Positions 22,403 through 35,285 of a DNA stretch of 64,000 nucleotides are shown here, piece by piece (the first letter of the stretch is position 1; each line of letters begins with the position of its first letter). A model generated the notes under the pieces. The model was not told where the DNA came from, did no database searches, and was given only the letters and a program-made list of their open reading frames with translations. A program made the position numbers and the translations under genes. Origin of the DNA: Callipepla californica brunnescens (Eukaryota > Chordata > Aves > Galliformes > Odontophoridae); NCBI GenBank assembly GCA_023055505.1, contig JALIRH010000002.1:26666437-26730436 (forward strand). Direction: 5' to 3'.

Positions 22403-25400
22403 AAAATGTAAGAAGCAACACAGTAAATCTGGCTTAAGTGCAACAACTCAGCTTAAGAGTAAATAAAAATAATAAATAGACATTCCTTGTTAAAAGGGTG
22501 ATGTATCTAATAACCTTCTCAAGCTGCCAGTGCTGCCTGCACTGTATTCAGCAACTGCCTTTCTGGGTAAAGTGAATTGCTGGTCCTACATCAATCATGA
22601 GAAACAGAACAATTTTCTAGTGTTTTCTCAGGATCTTCAAAACTTCTAGTAATCAGTAAGACCATGAAGAGTGTAGCTGAAAACCCCGGAGTGAAGCTCC
22701 CCAGTGTCACGTCTTCCCAAAAGAACTCAGTAGCAAAGCATGTACAAAGAGCTATTTTTTTTTAATGTTTTGTTGTACTTATCTGTATTTTTCACATCCA
22801 CTGGAGTTTTTAAAAGCAGCCCTGGAATAGAAGTATCATGGCTAAGTTCAACAACCACAAATGGATTGAATAAAAGAAATAAATTTGTACTCAGTCTGTC
22901 AGTGAGACTATTTTCCTTAAGGAATTTCTCAGTGCTCATATATTTCAGAGTAATTTCTCAGGAGAATAAATCCAGCACAGTCTTCTCTCTCCATATACTT
23001 GAAGAATATCACTGCATGTAAGTCAGAATCATTTACAGAGGCAGTATAATTTCTTCTACTAGTTTCAGATGAAATATGAGCCATCATCTATGACTTTCTG
23101 TTCTTGTCCTTTCACACTATTTTCAAGAAAATTGTGTGAAAGGATTGACTATGGACTTCTGCAATAGTTAACAGGAAAGAAAATGAAACTATGGGACAAT
23201 AATGTAAAAACAATAAAACAGTGAAAACTTTATTACCTGTAGCCTTGAGCATTAAATGATAGTTAAACACTCAGTCTGGTTCACTAGGTAACAATGAGAA
23301 TTGAAGGTATTTTATGAATGTGTGTACAGAAGCATTTCAAAGTCTGATCTTTGCATTTTTTAGCAAATTGGTTTATTACACAGATCAGTCTTTCAGTGCA
23401 AAATCAGAATACATTTTGAGAGAAAATTAATTAAAAGAAAGTACTGCCGAGTCTTAAGTCACTCCAGTTGCTCATAATGTCTCCGTTCATGAACTAAGTT
23501 AGTCCCGCTGAAGTAAAGACCCTTCAATGTGTTTTAAGTGGTGATATGTAATAACCAAATAGTTGGTTAAGAACACTTCATAGGTGAAACTGAACTAATG
23601 ACTTATATAGACATTAGTAAGGAAGATACCATTTATTTTTGTAATTTAGAAATATCTTTTGACTTTCAACAACTGAAAAGCAAATTATTTCTGAGATTAT
23701 TTTGTTTCCTTCTTTCATTACAAATATATACGTTGTGTTTTTTTTCAGAGAAAAATGGAACAGAAGTCATTGTACATGGAAATATTAGGAAATACAATGT
23801 TGTTTTGAATAATCTATGCTAGGAAATAGTACAATCCTCCTTTTTTTGAAAGATAGGCATCATAGTCCAGAGAGGAGACTGGAGGCATGCCAGGAGGAGA
23901 CAGCAGATTTTCAGCAGGTTGGTGATGGGCCAAAACATTGTTTTTCCCTTGGCTTTCTGTTTTTTTTTAAGAAATTAAAACATCTAAGAACTTTGAAAAT
24001 GGCATTCAGAACAAATCTAGAATTTTCTGTTGAAACAGAGTGACATTTTTTAGAACATTTCTGTGCATATTTCTTGAGTTCTCTGTCTCTGAATGCTACA
24101 ATTTTGTCTTCACTAGCTACGTATTTCTGAAGAAATAAAAGCAAACTCATCTCACATTAGGTAGAAATAGTAAGCTTGTTTTATTTTTAGATATGAAATA
24201 ATTGTTTACCTGTAAATATCAATCCATTCAGATTGCAATGTACAAAACTGGAGACTTGTTTATCAAGAGCTTTTCTGAGAACTGTCCAGTCTGAATGCAA
24301 AAAGTTGCAGCACATTAATTTCAGCTTCTGACTTTTGCCTTGAGATATATTTGTTTTGGCTTTAGAGAATTGTGCAATCTCTATTTGTATTGAGTTTTTA
24401 CCACAGCATACATTTCTGGGGTTGGGGGAATTTTTTGTTAAGTCATTTAAATATCCTTCCTTGGACATGTGGAAAGCATTTTTGCTTTTTTTTTAAATTT
24501 GCGTGAGAAATTATTTCTCACTACAGGAATGGATAGGAGTTGCAGATTCCTTTATATTACCATTGTATCAAAAACTAGTATGGTTTTAAATTTATCACCT
24601 ATCACTCTACAGCCCCAGCAACTAGATTTCTGAAAGAGTCGCATTATTTTTATAGTTTGTGTTTCACTTTATTACTGTTTGGCACAGGATACTGTATTTT
24701 TGTAGCATCGGTTCAAAGTGTATAATCACAGTGTTCTTGTATTTTACTTTCTATTATAAAGGTTTACGAAAAACTGCTTCCATAGAGGAGATAACATAGT
24801 TCTACAGTAGCCCTGAGAATATAGGTTAAGTATGGTTAACCAACACCCTGCTGTACATCATGCATCTGCCTTTGCATAGTACCATGTATAGCCAAATACA
24901 TGCATGGCAATTTGCAACACATGGAACACGATACTCATGGAAAGTAAGCGGTAGGTCCAGTAATGAAATATTCAGACTGGATAGGATATTTGCCAGGAAC
25001 TCCTTGGCTCTGCGGCAAGCTCTCAATAATCTTCAGTATTTTACTAAAAACAGTTTTCAGACTTGGGCCAACCTAAGACCTGTACAACTCTGTAACAAAT
25101 CAAGGGCAATCTCAGGAAAAATTCTTGCTAAAATAATCTCAAACATGTAAAGTTTGTCAGGGAAGCAAGCCAATAGAAACAGTGAGAAGATGAGAATCTC
25201 ATCCAGATTTGAATATTAGGTACAGGATGGAGGATGCTCACTGATTCTTGCACCATCAAGTACAAGTGGATGCGGTGGAGAGAACTTGTTCTGGCAGCAT
25301 CAGTGAGAGGAGAAAATCATTACAGTGGTCACTGAACAACCAAAACTGAGAGGAAGCTTACAGCCTTACAAGGAAACTTGTGTTTTGTCCACAACAGCTA

Positions 25401-26999
25401 GATACCATTTCTTATCTAGAGCTAGGACATTTATTTTTGTTTTTGTGCTAAAAAATTCACACAGTGATTTAATTCTTATCCCTGTGAGTAATATACTTTT
25501 TTTTCTGTTCACAGATGGTTGTCTTTTCATTTTTATTTAAATTTTTTTGTTGGAAAAATTACCTTTAATAGTCATTAAATACTAAACTAAGTGGTGGAGT
25601 ATAACAACTTGTAAACTTCCCCACTGACATTTTCTTCTTTTTTTTTTCCAAGTAAGTAGGAAGATCCAGAACAGTTTGCCAAATCGTTCTTCCCACTTGA
25701 TCAATAGCCTGTGTACAAAATTTTCACACAGGCTGAAAATCTTTTGATTACAGTTCTTCAACGCTGTTAATTTCCCAAATTAAACTTCACCTATGTGCAG
25801 ATGTCTCATCCACTTGAGCACTACTTATCACAATAAAAACTAAACATAAGTTGTCTCACAACAGGCCCATAAATTGAATTGCCTATTAGATACTTAATGT
25901 CTCATTGGTTATAAGCCTGTTCACAATCCTGCCTATAATTTCTAAACTGCATTACTTTAATTTTTTGCTCAATTTGTATTTAAAAGATTGTGTCTGTTGC
26001 ACATATAGCTCTGTGAGCAAATTTAACTGCATCATAACATGATAAAATATGTATTTTTTTTTTTTCTGCTTCAAACAACAACAGAATGTGTCTTCTTCAT
26101 CGGTAACATCTGATACAAATACTTTTGTATCTGTTGTATGACAAACTGGAAGCTCCATCAGCCCACTGCTGCCAGTCTTCTGCATTTTGAGTGCTATCTT
26201 ATGTCACCAATAGACATTTTTTCTGCAAATAACATGAGGGTAATAGACTTTAAAAAACCTTGGGCCGAAATGAAACCATCTGGTTGATATATTTATGCTG
26301 TCATTTTAACTTGGGTTTCAGTTCACCCTTGAAAATGAACTCTCTAAATAATCTCCACTCAGACATTAACCCTGTAGCCACCCATATGAGTGGGTGCCAT
26401 ATGAGGAAACACAAATGGACAATGGGGGCTGGCTCCAACCCCAGTGCTGTGGCCACAGGCTCCTTGAACACAAGAAGCTCAGCTGCAATGAATAGGACCT
26501 TAAGATCATATGTATAAAAAAAGCCTTTTAAAATTAACCCACTGGGACTTGTTATTCTCAGTGTGCCCAAATGGGTGACACAGATCACATCTCTTTCATT
26601 GCGATAATCTTTCCACCAGTGCTTGATAAACTGCCTACTGTTCTGCGAAATATTTATCATAACGATAAATGTGAGCTCTTCAATTTCCATGAACATTACA
26701 TCAATATGAGTATTTATTGTGATACTATGAATTTACAGAGGAAAATACAATACCTTTTAGATCTGTGGGAATGGGTCCCTAAGAATCAGCAGACCATTAT
26801 GGAAATTAATCCATTCCTCTGTAGTGAACATCGGCTTTCCAAAGTGGCTATGGAGACTACAGTTTAACCTGACACACTTGTTAGATCCCCACCAAGGCAC
26901 AGACTGTTCCACGCTCTCATTTTTGTACAAATCTCACAATTTGCCTATCCAAGTATCTAAATAACTGTAAGACAAAAAACCATTATTGTGGTTTTCTGA
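22403..26999. other. Unannotated AT-rich DNA with a hairpin
   Basis: No gene or transposon recognised. It contains the hairpin at 23107-23144. Frames up to 96 codons on the plus strand (24860-25150) have no domain. The minus-strand frame at 26301-26696 (131 codons) overlaps plus-strand frames and resembles no family known to me. Confidence 0.5.
23107..23144. repeat. Near-perfect hairpin, 18-base arms, 2-base loop
   Basis: TCCTTTCACACTATTTTC is followed by AA and then by its complement with one mismatch (T opposite T). The arms are too short for a microRNA precursor and no terminal repeats of a known transposon match. It could be a small cruciform-type inverted duplication. Confidence 0.85.
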
Positions 27000-27018
27000 G
27001 TCACTGAAATTCAGTGAC
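27000..27018. repeat. 19-base inverted repeat
   Basis: GTCACTGAA, one central A, then the exact complement TTCAGTGAC. Such a short perfect dyad could bind a dimeric factor or be chance. Confidence 0.85.
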
Positions 27019-30000
27019 ACCTGGAAATTTGATTGAAGTGCAACCTACTAGATGAGGAAGATGGGAACCAGGAGGTCAGAAATCCTCACTAGTCATCTGG
27101 TTTTACTGCAGATGTACTGCATCTCATTAGGAAAACTAAATGCCATGCCCTGTTTTCCCATTCTACACTAATGGGAGGAAAAAGTACCATTGAACTAGAA
27201 CATTTTGCAGTCCCTCTGCTGCTCAGACTAGTGAAGATTTAGTCTACTACATCTAGTAGCAAACACACTTTTCAACTATGCTACTGTATCTATTTCCTGT
27301 GAAAATAAGCTTTTTGACATAGTATGGAACAAAATACGCAGCAACTTCAAAGCAATTGTAATAAATCTATGTACTAGGAAAATCGTTGCAGATATCACAG
27401 AAGTTAGTGTTGAGAGAACTTAATTATTTACATTAGATAAAACCCAGAATAGTGAAGTTTTCTTTCTATACTGCTGGGTATTTTGAAGTGTATCAAGTTG
27501 ATACATTCTGCAAAGCATAATTGCATATAATTTTCTATCCAACAGATTGCCTAATATTTTTATGCAAATATTGCAATTAGGAGGAGTCTCAGCAAACATA
27601 AACACTTCTAATTACTACCATATTGTCATGTGATTTAAAACTGCATCTTCTATTTATTATTAAAACATTATTCAAATTATTGCACAGACTGTTTGGCTGT
27701 TTCAGTAATTCTAATCTGGTTTACAAAAGAAACAAAAATCATAAAAGCACATTTGCAAACCACTTGTAAGTGTCATATAAGGCTATTTAAGGAAATATAA
27801 CTCCCACTCCTTTTTTCAGCATTACTTTTTTATTCTTTTTTCTCATGAGGTCAATGTCCCTCAGATCCAAAACTGTTGCCTCTGCTCACAGTTATGTCAC
27901 TTCTACCCTTTGTTTTTCCATTCATCACATCAGATGTTTTGCCTTCTTGTACTTAGCTGGTTAGATTTAGAGGCAAGGACCATCTATTTCATTTTGTATT
28001 CCCAGTTGGTGCTGATATATTGTATGTCACATTCACCACTTGAACACCATTTGTATGTTGTTTCTAACTGCTTGTATGTTATAAATTTCCATCTTGGTTG
28101 AAATGTAATGCAATTAATCGGAGCACAGCAATCTGGATTAAATCACTTATAAAGAGAGGTTTGTTGCATTCTAATGTTACAAAGTTTTATTTCAATACAA
28201 CATCTCCCCTAGGTTTTCTATACAAGAAATGACAAAAGCATTAATTTCACTACCACAAAGATTTCTTAGCCATGAGGCTAGGGAACTAAGGAGGCCATTT
28301 GTGCATGAACAGTAAGGGCATTGAAGTTGAAGGCAGACTGGCTGCTGTATGAAAGATGCAAAGTGTTTCCTCCTGGGCGTATCTGTCAGGGGTTGCAATA
28401 TCCTTCTGCACAACACTGGCAATTCTTCTGCTCCACAACTTTCTACAGGTGGGTGTGTGTGAATTGGGCCCCTTGTTGGCAATTTTAGACCCAGTGGTCT
28501 GGTTTGAAGGGGAGACAGGTGGAATGCAGATGTGGATCTTTAAGTCTCAGATGTCACTTAATAACATACGTAAAGAAGAAAACAAAAATGATTTCTTTGG
28601 ACAAGGTTTGGACTGACCATTTTAGAGTGTCAAAGTCCTTTTTCTACACAAAGAAAAAAAGTGCCTTAAACTGCTCTACTATCTCAGAAGATTGTCTATC
28701 CAGTTCTGCCTGTATGTGGCTTCTTGTCCATGTATGGGTACAGGATCAGAGTTTCCAGCTCAGACATTCTGGTACCTCTCAGAAATACCTCAAAAAAAGC
28801 CAGGTGTCTGTTTCATTCAAAAAGAGCTCAGCTACAAAACAGATTATGGGATGAAGGTGGATTAAAGTTAATTCCAAAACATTTTAGTCAAATATATTCT
28901 GTGGATGGATGCTCCACCTCTATCATGGTTTGATCTCCAGCACCCAGCCTCGCCCCCCATCTCAACACACACATATACACCACAAGTATAAGCAGGCTGA
29001 AATCAGCATTCATGTGGAATTCAAAGCAAACACAAGCACAATCTCTGGGGCCAAATTCATAAAACCATGTGTAGTTCTGCAGAATTAATGGCATCTGAGT
29101 CTCTGCATGTAAAATAATCTAATTTTTAAAATATCCAACAAAATAATACATTAATTATTCAAGATAGTCTGCTTTTATTATGTTAATATTACAGTTTATA
29201 CATTTTTATAAGTTTGTACTGTCATACATTTTCATATTTATGGTTTAATATAACGTTTTTTGATGAATTGCTTGTAAAATGGCTAATACTATGTGGATAA
29301 AGAAATATAGTTACTATGAACTAATGAAAAAGTAGAGAAGATGCCTGTGCAGGCATTTGAGACAGACTAATTTTCACACTATTACATATGTAAAATATAA
29401 ATTTGCCTTCATTTACATTATGGTTTTAAATCAGATATTTGAGTACAAAAAACTAAAATCTATCACAAAAAGAATATGCGCATATATAAAATTAATTTTC
29501 AGAGATCTGTGAAATTGTCAGAAACCCTCAGCCCCATTTAAAGCCACCTCAACTGGTGTTCATGATGACTGTAGTAAAAGTTAAATTCACAAAAATACTG
29601 AACATAAATTGCACTCATCTTGTCTGAAAAATGCTCTCCAAAGATGCTAGAATATATTTTGTTCTTTTACAGATAATAATGAGATTTACACAATATTCAG
29701 ACTGCAGTATGCATTGCTAATAAAACCATATATTCAGAGGTTTGGCCATTATCTATTCATTGTTTTTACCAATACATTAAAGCAGACTGGTATGAACCGG
29801 AAAAAAAAAGTGAGAGAAAACATTTTTAGGAAAGGAAGATTTCTGTCTGCACAGTGGTCCCTGGTATAGATTTGGCCTAAGCCAACTAGTGTTTCCAAAC
29901 AGGCACAAGCAAGCTCAAGAGCTAAAAGCACTCAGACCCAAAAGGAAATTTGGACATAACCACCATGTTTCAGGTGATCCTACAGAACACCTGTAGGCTT

Positions 30001-32182
30001 TTCCTTGTCTGTTGGCCTCCAAACCAGGAAATGATATGATTACACACTAATATAGATGGAAACACAAGTTTCGTGATAAAACACAGTGGGAAAAAGATCT
30101 CTTGAATAGTTCCTATGATGAAAACTCTCATTTTAGTATAAATATGTTTGAGGTTTTACTAAAAATTTGATTTCTTGAAATTAGGTGTTTTAATTCTAAC
30201 TTCCTTTTGAACAGCATCTGGTCAGTTCTTATTTTTTTATTTTCATTTATATTTTATTTGGGTTGCTTCATAGTGCAGCATAAATTAATCTCCCCAGCAT
30301 GTCACTTTTGAGGGGAAATTTAGTACTGTAGTGGAGCTGACGGTCTTTTAATGCACAGGCCTCCTTACCCCCTGGAAGAATTCCCACTGATTTTAAAAGC
30401 CAGATCCTATTTAATGATGTCTTCTGCATTGTAAAAAGAAATTCCACTTGAGTTCTGCTCTTGATCATGGTAAAAACATGATTTTACAGTAAAAAGTTGC
30501 TAATGTTTTTTGATGCTTTCACTGACAAAAAGCAGTATACATAACTATTGTTGGGTGTCTACAGGCATCTATCATCAGAAAAATTCCCAGAAATCTCCCA
30601 TTAAGGGTCATACAGAAAAAACTCAGAAGTGAAAAGTGAGCTTGCATTAAGCGTATGATACTTCTTATGGATACACAAAAATAAGCTTCAAACTGATGCA
30701 TTTTGAATGTTGATCCTCCACGATAGGGGAAGTGTGTGAAAATAAGACTACTGTTTTAATCATGTATTTTATTGGCTTTACCAAAAATTATACTAGCAAT
30801 AAAGATGAACGTCTCAAAGAATCAATTTTATCCTCATGTTTTATGCTGACCTTTCCTGACATCTGAGTTTCTGCAACATTGGAAGCTGACATTATTAGTT
30901 GTTCAGCTCTATCACACTGGAAATTTTGCCTTATTAAAATGCAGTTGCCATAGAAACACCACAGTTCTGTGATTTTTGCTGGCAGGTGGTATAAAAAATC
31001 TTAGTACCAATACACAAGTCAATGCACATCATTTTAAAATACCTTCTTGGTGCTCTTATGCTTTCAAAATGAAAAAAAAAATGCCTATAGGAAATGTAAA
31101 CGGTTGCACTTTATCTTAATGTACTGGAAGACTGAAAGGTGCCCATAATCTTGGGTATATGTCACACCGAAATAATACCTAGACAGAAGTGCTTCTGAAA
31201 TTGAAGTTTTTTATGACTTAAAGGAGACATTTTTGAAGGCCTAATTCTTCTCTCTCTTTATTTTTTAATTCATACTTACTCATTCCATTTGAATATTTTT
31301 ATTTTACTACCACTGTCCTTGGGGTTGGAAGGTCTCACTTCTTGATAACTCTGGCAAACTTATCTTTCAAGCTTATATCATACTACTGTCCCTTATGATG
31401 AGGGAAAGAGGCTTTCACAGTTCATAATGAAGCACAAAACTCTGATCAGAGTAGTGACTAGGATAAGCAAGTCATGAGTATAGCAGGAATCAAACGACAC
31501 CTACTAACAAAGCTGCAAGCTAACCTCCATTCACTTTACCACTTTAGCATTATTTATCTTACAGGCTTCTTTTAGTCTAGCTTTATCTTATTCATTTAAG
31601 CACAGAGAATTTATTCGTCTGATCGTATTTTTCAGAAACATACACAAACTGGAGGGAGAAAGCCCTGAAAATCTGGCAGAGCTATCACTAGTTGTTCAAG
31701 AGAAACAGATGAATGCTGGATAGCTAAGGTTTTATTCACAGCTCTAGCACAGATTTTCTGATTAAGTAGTAACACTAGGGATTCTATACTGGGCCAGGGG
31801 GAGGATTTGTGTGGAAAAGTCTTTCATACTCATGCCGGTCATTAGAAGATACATAAAGACAAAATAAGAGCAAATGTTACCTGTCCAATATCTGACAGCC
31901 TCTAGCAGTCTGAAGTTCAGAATACTCCAGGATCACCTTCTTCCATAATTTTGCCTAACATGTGATTTGGTCAAGCAAGTTTTACAACATCCCAAACTAT
32001 TCAAAGTTTGACTGGAGACTCTATGAAGAATCTCACAGATTTTGAATTTGCCATCTGATTTTCTCACTTGGCATTCTGTAGTTGCTGAAATACTTGAGTC
32101 AGTAAGTAATTGAGAGTGAGAGGAGTACCTTCTTCACATTATACATTATTTGTAAATATGTATATTTGTACACATGTACATA
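27019..32182. other. Unannotated AT-rich DNA with an X-box-like site
   Basis: No gene or transposon recognised over about 5 kb. Overlapping frames at 28192-28854 (86 to 116 codons) lie in a slightly more GC-rich patch and are domain-free. The segment around 30880-31000, which contains the X-box-like site, has the look of conserved non-coding DNA, but this is only an impression. Confidence 0.5.
30944..30957. promoter_or_regulatory. Candidate RFX X-box-like site
   Basis: GTTGCCATAGAAAC fits the X-box consensus except for one base in the right half (A where the pattern wants C or T). This variant is common among reported RFX-type sites. Together with 8680-8693 it is the second such motif in the window. 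Confidence 0.35.
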
Positions 32183-32212
32183 TTTGTAAATATGTATATA
32201 CATATTTACAAA
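32183..32212. repeat. 30-bp perfect AT palindrome
   Basis: TTTGTAAATATGTAT is followed immediately by its exact complement. A related TTTGTAAATATGTATATTTG block lies just to the left (32150-32175). The palindrome lies exactly at the broken end of the neighbouring LTR fragment, where that LTR normally has TTGTTTTGTATATT-type AT-rich sequence, so it probably grew from it. Confidence 0.92.
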
Positions 32213-32590
32213 ACAAATGATGCGCAAAACAATTGCTCAATATCTGCAGACCAATGCCCAGCAAATCCCTGAGCAGCAGCTGCATCCTGGTTCAATTCTT
32301 TGCAGTTTTTTTTCACATGACTCCATATGGTATAGAATATCCCCTTGGTCAGTTTAGGTCAGCTGTCCAGGTTCTGTTCCCTCCAAACTCCTTATGCTCC
32401 TCCAGCTCCTTTGCTGGAAGGACAGTACAAGAAGCTGAGAAACCGATACATCCTTGTCTCTGTTCAGTATAGCTCAGCAATAGCTAAAATATCAGTCTGT
32501 TATCAACATCATTTTTTCTTCTAAAGCTAAAACATAGCACTTACTAGACACTATGAAGAAACTCAACTCTGTCCCAGCTGAAATTGGAAC
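32213..32590 (-). mobile_element. Endogenous-retrovirus LTR fragment, minus strand
   Basis: On the minus strand it opens near 32583 with TTTCAGCTGGGACAGAGTT, the start of U3 in a widespread avian ERV LTR group whose copies begin TGTCCTGGTTTC. It then carries TTAGCTATTGCTGAGC, CTGACCTAAACTGACCAAGG, GATATTCTATACCATATGG and, near the left end, GCTGGGCATTGGTCTGCAG and GAGCAATTGTTTTGCGCATC. The terminal U5 part is missing and replaced by the AT palindrome. It is therefore a 3'-truncated solo LTR. The frame at 32233-32472 is an artefact inside it. Confidence 0.8.
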
Positions 32591-35191
32591 TGCAAATTAG
32601 GCTGAGCTTTTCTGTTTTGATTCCTAATTTTGTCAGTTTCTTCTGGGAGGGTAGAAGGAGAAACTGGTGGCTCTGGCAGAAAGCTGATCATACCTTCTAA
32701 ATCACTATGAAAGTTTTCTAATGCAAGAACAACGTGGGCCAACACTATATCTTATCTGAGGTACCATCTAAAGATGGCTTCACCTATGATGTTTTGGAGA
32801 CAGGAAGATATTTTCTGCAGAACTTCCCTTTCCTGTCTGCCCTTTGCTCAACCACAGGAACAGGATACAGATGAACTGGGGAGGTCAGGGTAGATGTGCC
32901 ACAAGCATAAGGCAGTGCAGGGGGACAAGGCAGAGAAACATGAAGACCTCTTCCCCCTGCATTTTCCCACATATCAGTGGTGCTCCCAGCCCTCCCCTTC
33001 ACAAAGTCATTTCTGACATTTGCAGCAAGTCTGCCCGTTGGACACTGCATAATGAGTGAGTCTGGACAGGAGGAAATTCGGAGTGATAAGACCATGTTAG
33101 GAATTTAATCTGATCTCTATTTAGATATCTACAGGAGGACACTATTTTTTAGGTTATAACTGTCAGCAGCCCAAGGCAATAAAACAAATTTAAAACAGCT
33201 GTTACAGGGGCCAGGGAAGAGAAGAAAACTATCAGAGAAAATACCAGATCAGCAAAGGTTTTATGAAGTAAAAATAGTCTATGGCACCATCTGACCAAAA
33301 TGAAGGAATTCAGGACAAGCTGCATCCAGAATGGAGAAAGTGATTAGAAAGGATTGATGTAGCGTCATGGCTAAGAAACAAAAATCTTAAATATTTCATG
33401 CCATCAGGGAGAAAGGGGAGTTACCAGTTTCCCTCAGCTCTCCTGGCTATACCTACTCCAAAGCTACTGTCAGATTTCCTCTCAACGTATATTTTTTCAT
33501 TTTGCCAGCAAGGCAGCATTTCAGAAAGCCTGAAAAAGTCCCTGTGTTACATTATGTTACTGCTTATAGCATACATGAGCTCACTTATCTTTGAGAGTAT
33601 CTGAATCTTAAAATAGAGCAGCATTAATATGTTATTGTCATAAATCACCTATGACATTAATGGGAAGTATGTCTTGCTGCATTCAATACTTATCAGCTTT
33701 ATTCACTGATTAAGATGCAGACCTTTAGAAGTAAAAATCATTACTGAAGGTACTGTGCTGTTCTGAGAATTAAGACGACCCAACTAATTATTTGACAGAG
33801 AAGATCACAATACAACAATGATCTGCTCTTTAACGCAAGTAGTTTTATATCCAACAAACTAAAGTAATTTTCTGGCAGCAAATAAAACAAAATACAACAA
33901 AATAAAATAAACGATTGAAAAAAAAGAAAAAAGAAGAAGAAAAAGAAGCATTGCTTATAAAGAGAACATGTATTATGGGTAGATATAAGTCACGGAGTCC
34001 TACGATCTGCCTGGCCCAATAAGCAAACATAAATGAAGGAGCCTCTCCAGGAGAAGTGTCCTGGCAGCAGCTTCACTATGGTAGGCTGGCTGTTCTTCAG
34101 ATGCTTGTTGGCATGAGCAGTCTCCACCAACACTGTTCCCTTACAGCATGTTTGGATATGTACCACACACCCATGTTTACTTGTAAATTATGTGTGCATT
34201 TACATTTGCTATTAGAGCTCACTAACTTTAAAGACTGCCAGATACAGAACAATCTGTAAGCAATTATTCTGCTTATCCTATTATCCATTTTGGGAAAGAT
34301 TCAAATTTTTATTACACAAATTGCCTCATGTTTCTTGGATACTTTGATAATAACCTCACAAGGCATTGTTTTCTACTTCCAAGATACAGTTTCCACAATA
34401 TATCCTCACTCACTGTCTTGCTAAATTACTGTGCTACAAAGAGGAGATTACTATCACTTTAGGTTAACAAAGCAGACTGTGCATATGACAGCACTTAATA
34501 ATAAGTTTCAATTTTGTTAGTGATTTAATATCCATTTCTCACCACAAATTTTAACCTTTCTATGGATGCAATCCATTTTGACAGTTCAAATAGATTTAAT
34601 GTTAATATATAGAAGCACAATGCACAAAGATATTTTTAAATCTGTGTTACTCATACTTACATGCAATCACATACTGTACATTGTTTTCATAGGTTGATCC
34701 ACTCACTGCCAGCATTTCTGAAGTATGAACAGGTTGGATTAGGACCTAATTGAGAACCACACATTCATTGCTCACAACTATTTTGCTGAAAGTGTTCATG
34801 AGAAAGTGTGATTCACCTAATCTGCTAAGCTACTAAAAGTTTGTAGAGTAAAAAATATTGTTGAAAGCTTTCAGTACATAGGTGAGTAGTTACAATACTG
34901 AACACTGAAAAGAGGTCGATGTGCAAATACAGGCCACTTTTTGGTGGCATTCACACTGACACAAACTGAAACTGCTCTAGTAATTCTATTTTGCATTTTA
35001 ATAGGTAAAAGTTAACTTTAGGTTCTAGGAGAAACTACTGGACAAGTCTAACTAGCACCATTAAACTTTGGCTGTAGAACCTTAACTGCTTAGTTTTCAA
35101 GACTTCATTGTTTGGGGGTCTATATCATCTTTAATGTGTTTGCATCACCAGTATTAACACATTACTTGATATTAGCAGGATTTCTGTAGAT
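32591..35191. other. Unannotated DNA
   Basis: No gene recognised. A purine-rich block lies at 33878-33951. Opposed frames at 32784-33095 (103 codons, -) and 32844-33059 (71 codons, +) lie in a GC-richer patch and have no domain. Confidence 0.5.
33878..33951. repeat. A-rich / GAA-rich low-complexity tract
   Basis: AAATAAAACAAAATACAAC-type sequence passing into AAGAAGAAGAAAAAGAAG, nearly free of pyrimidines in its second half. Confidence 0.85.
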
Positions 35192-35285
35192 CATAGAATC
35201 ACAGAATCATCAGAGTTAGGAGGGACCCGTAAAGGTTATTTAGTCCAACTCCCCTCCAATGAACAGAGACATCAAAAGCTAGAAT
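35192..35285 (-). mobile_element. CR1 LINE 3'-end fragment, minus strand
   Basis: Starts CATAGAATCACAGAATCATC and continues GAGTTAGGAGGGACC, TAGTCCAACTCCCCTCCAATG and AACAGAGACATC. These are the complement of the last ~90 bases of a CR1 3' UTR. Extreme 5' truncation leaves no coding sequence. Confidence 0.93.

Noticed and set aside
23107..23144. Hairpin as a microRNA precursor
   Set aside because: Arms of 18 bases with a 2-base loop are too short for Drosha/Dicer processing.
26301..26696. 131-codon minus-strand frame
   Set aside because: Overlaps plus-strand frames at 26260-26867; none shows a domain or coding-type periodicity by eye.
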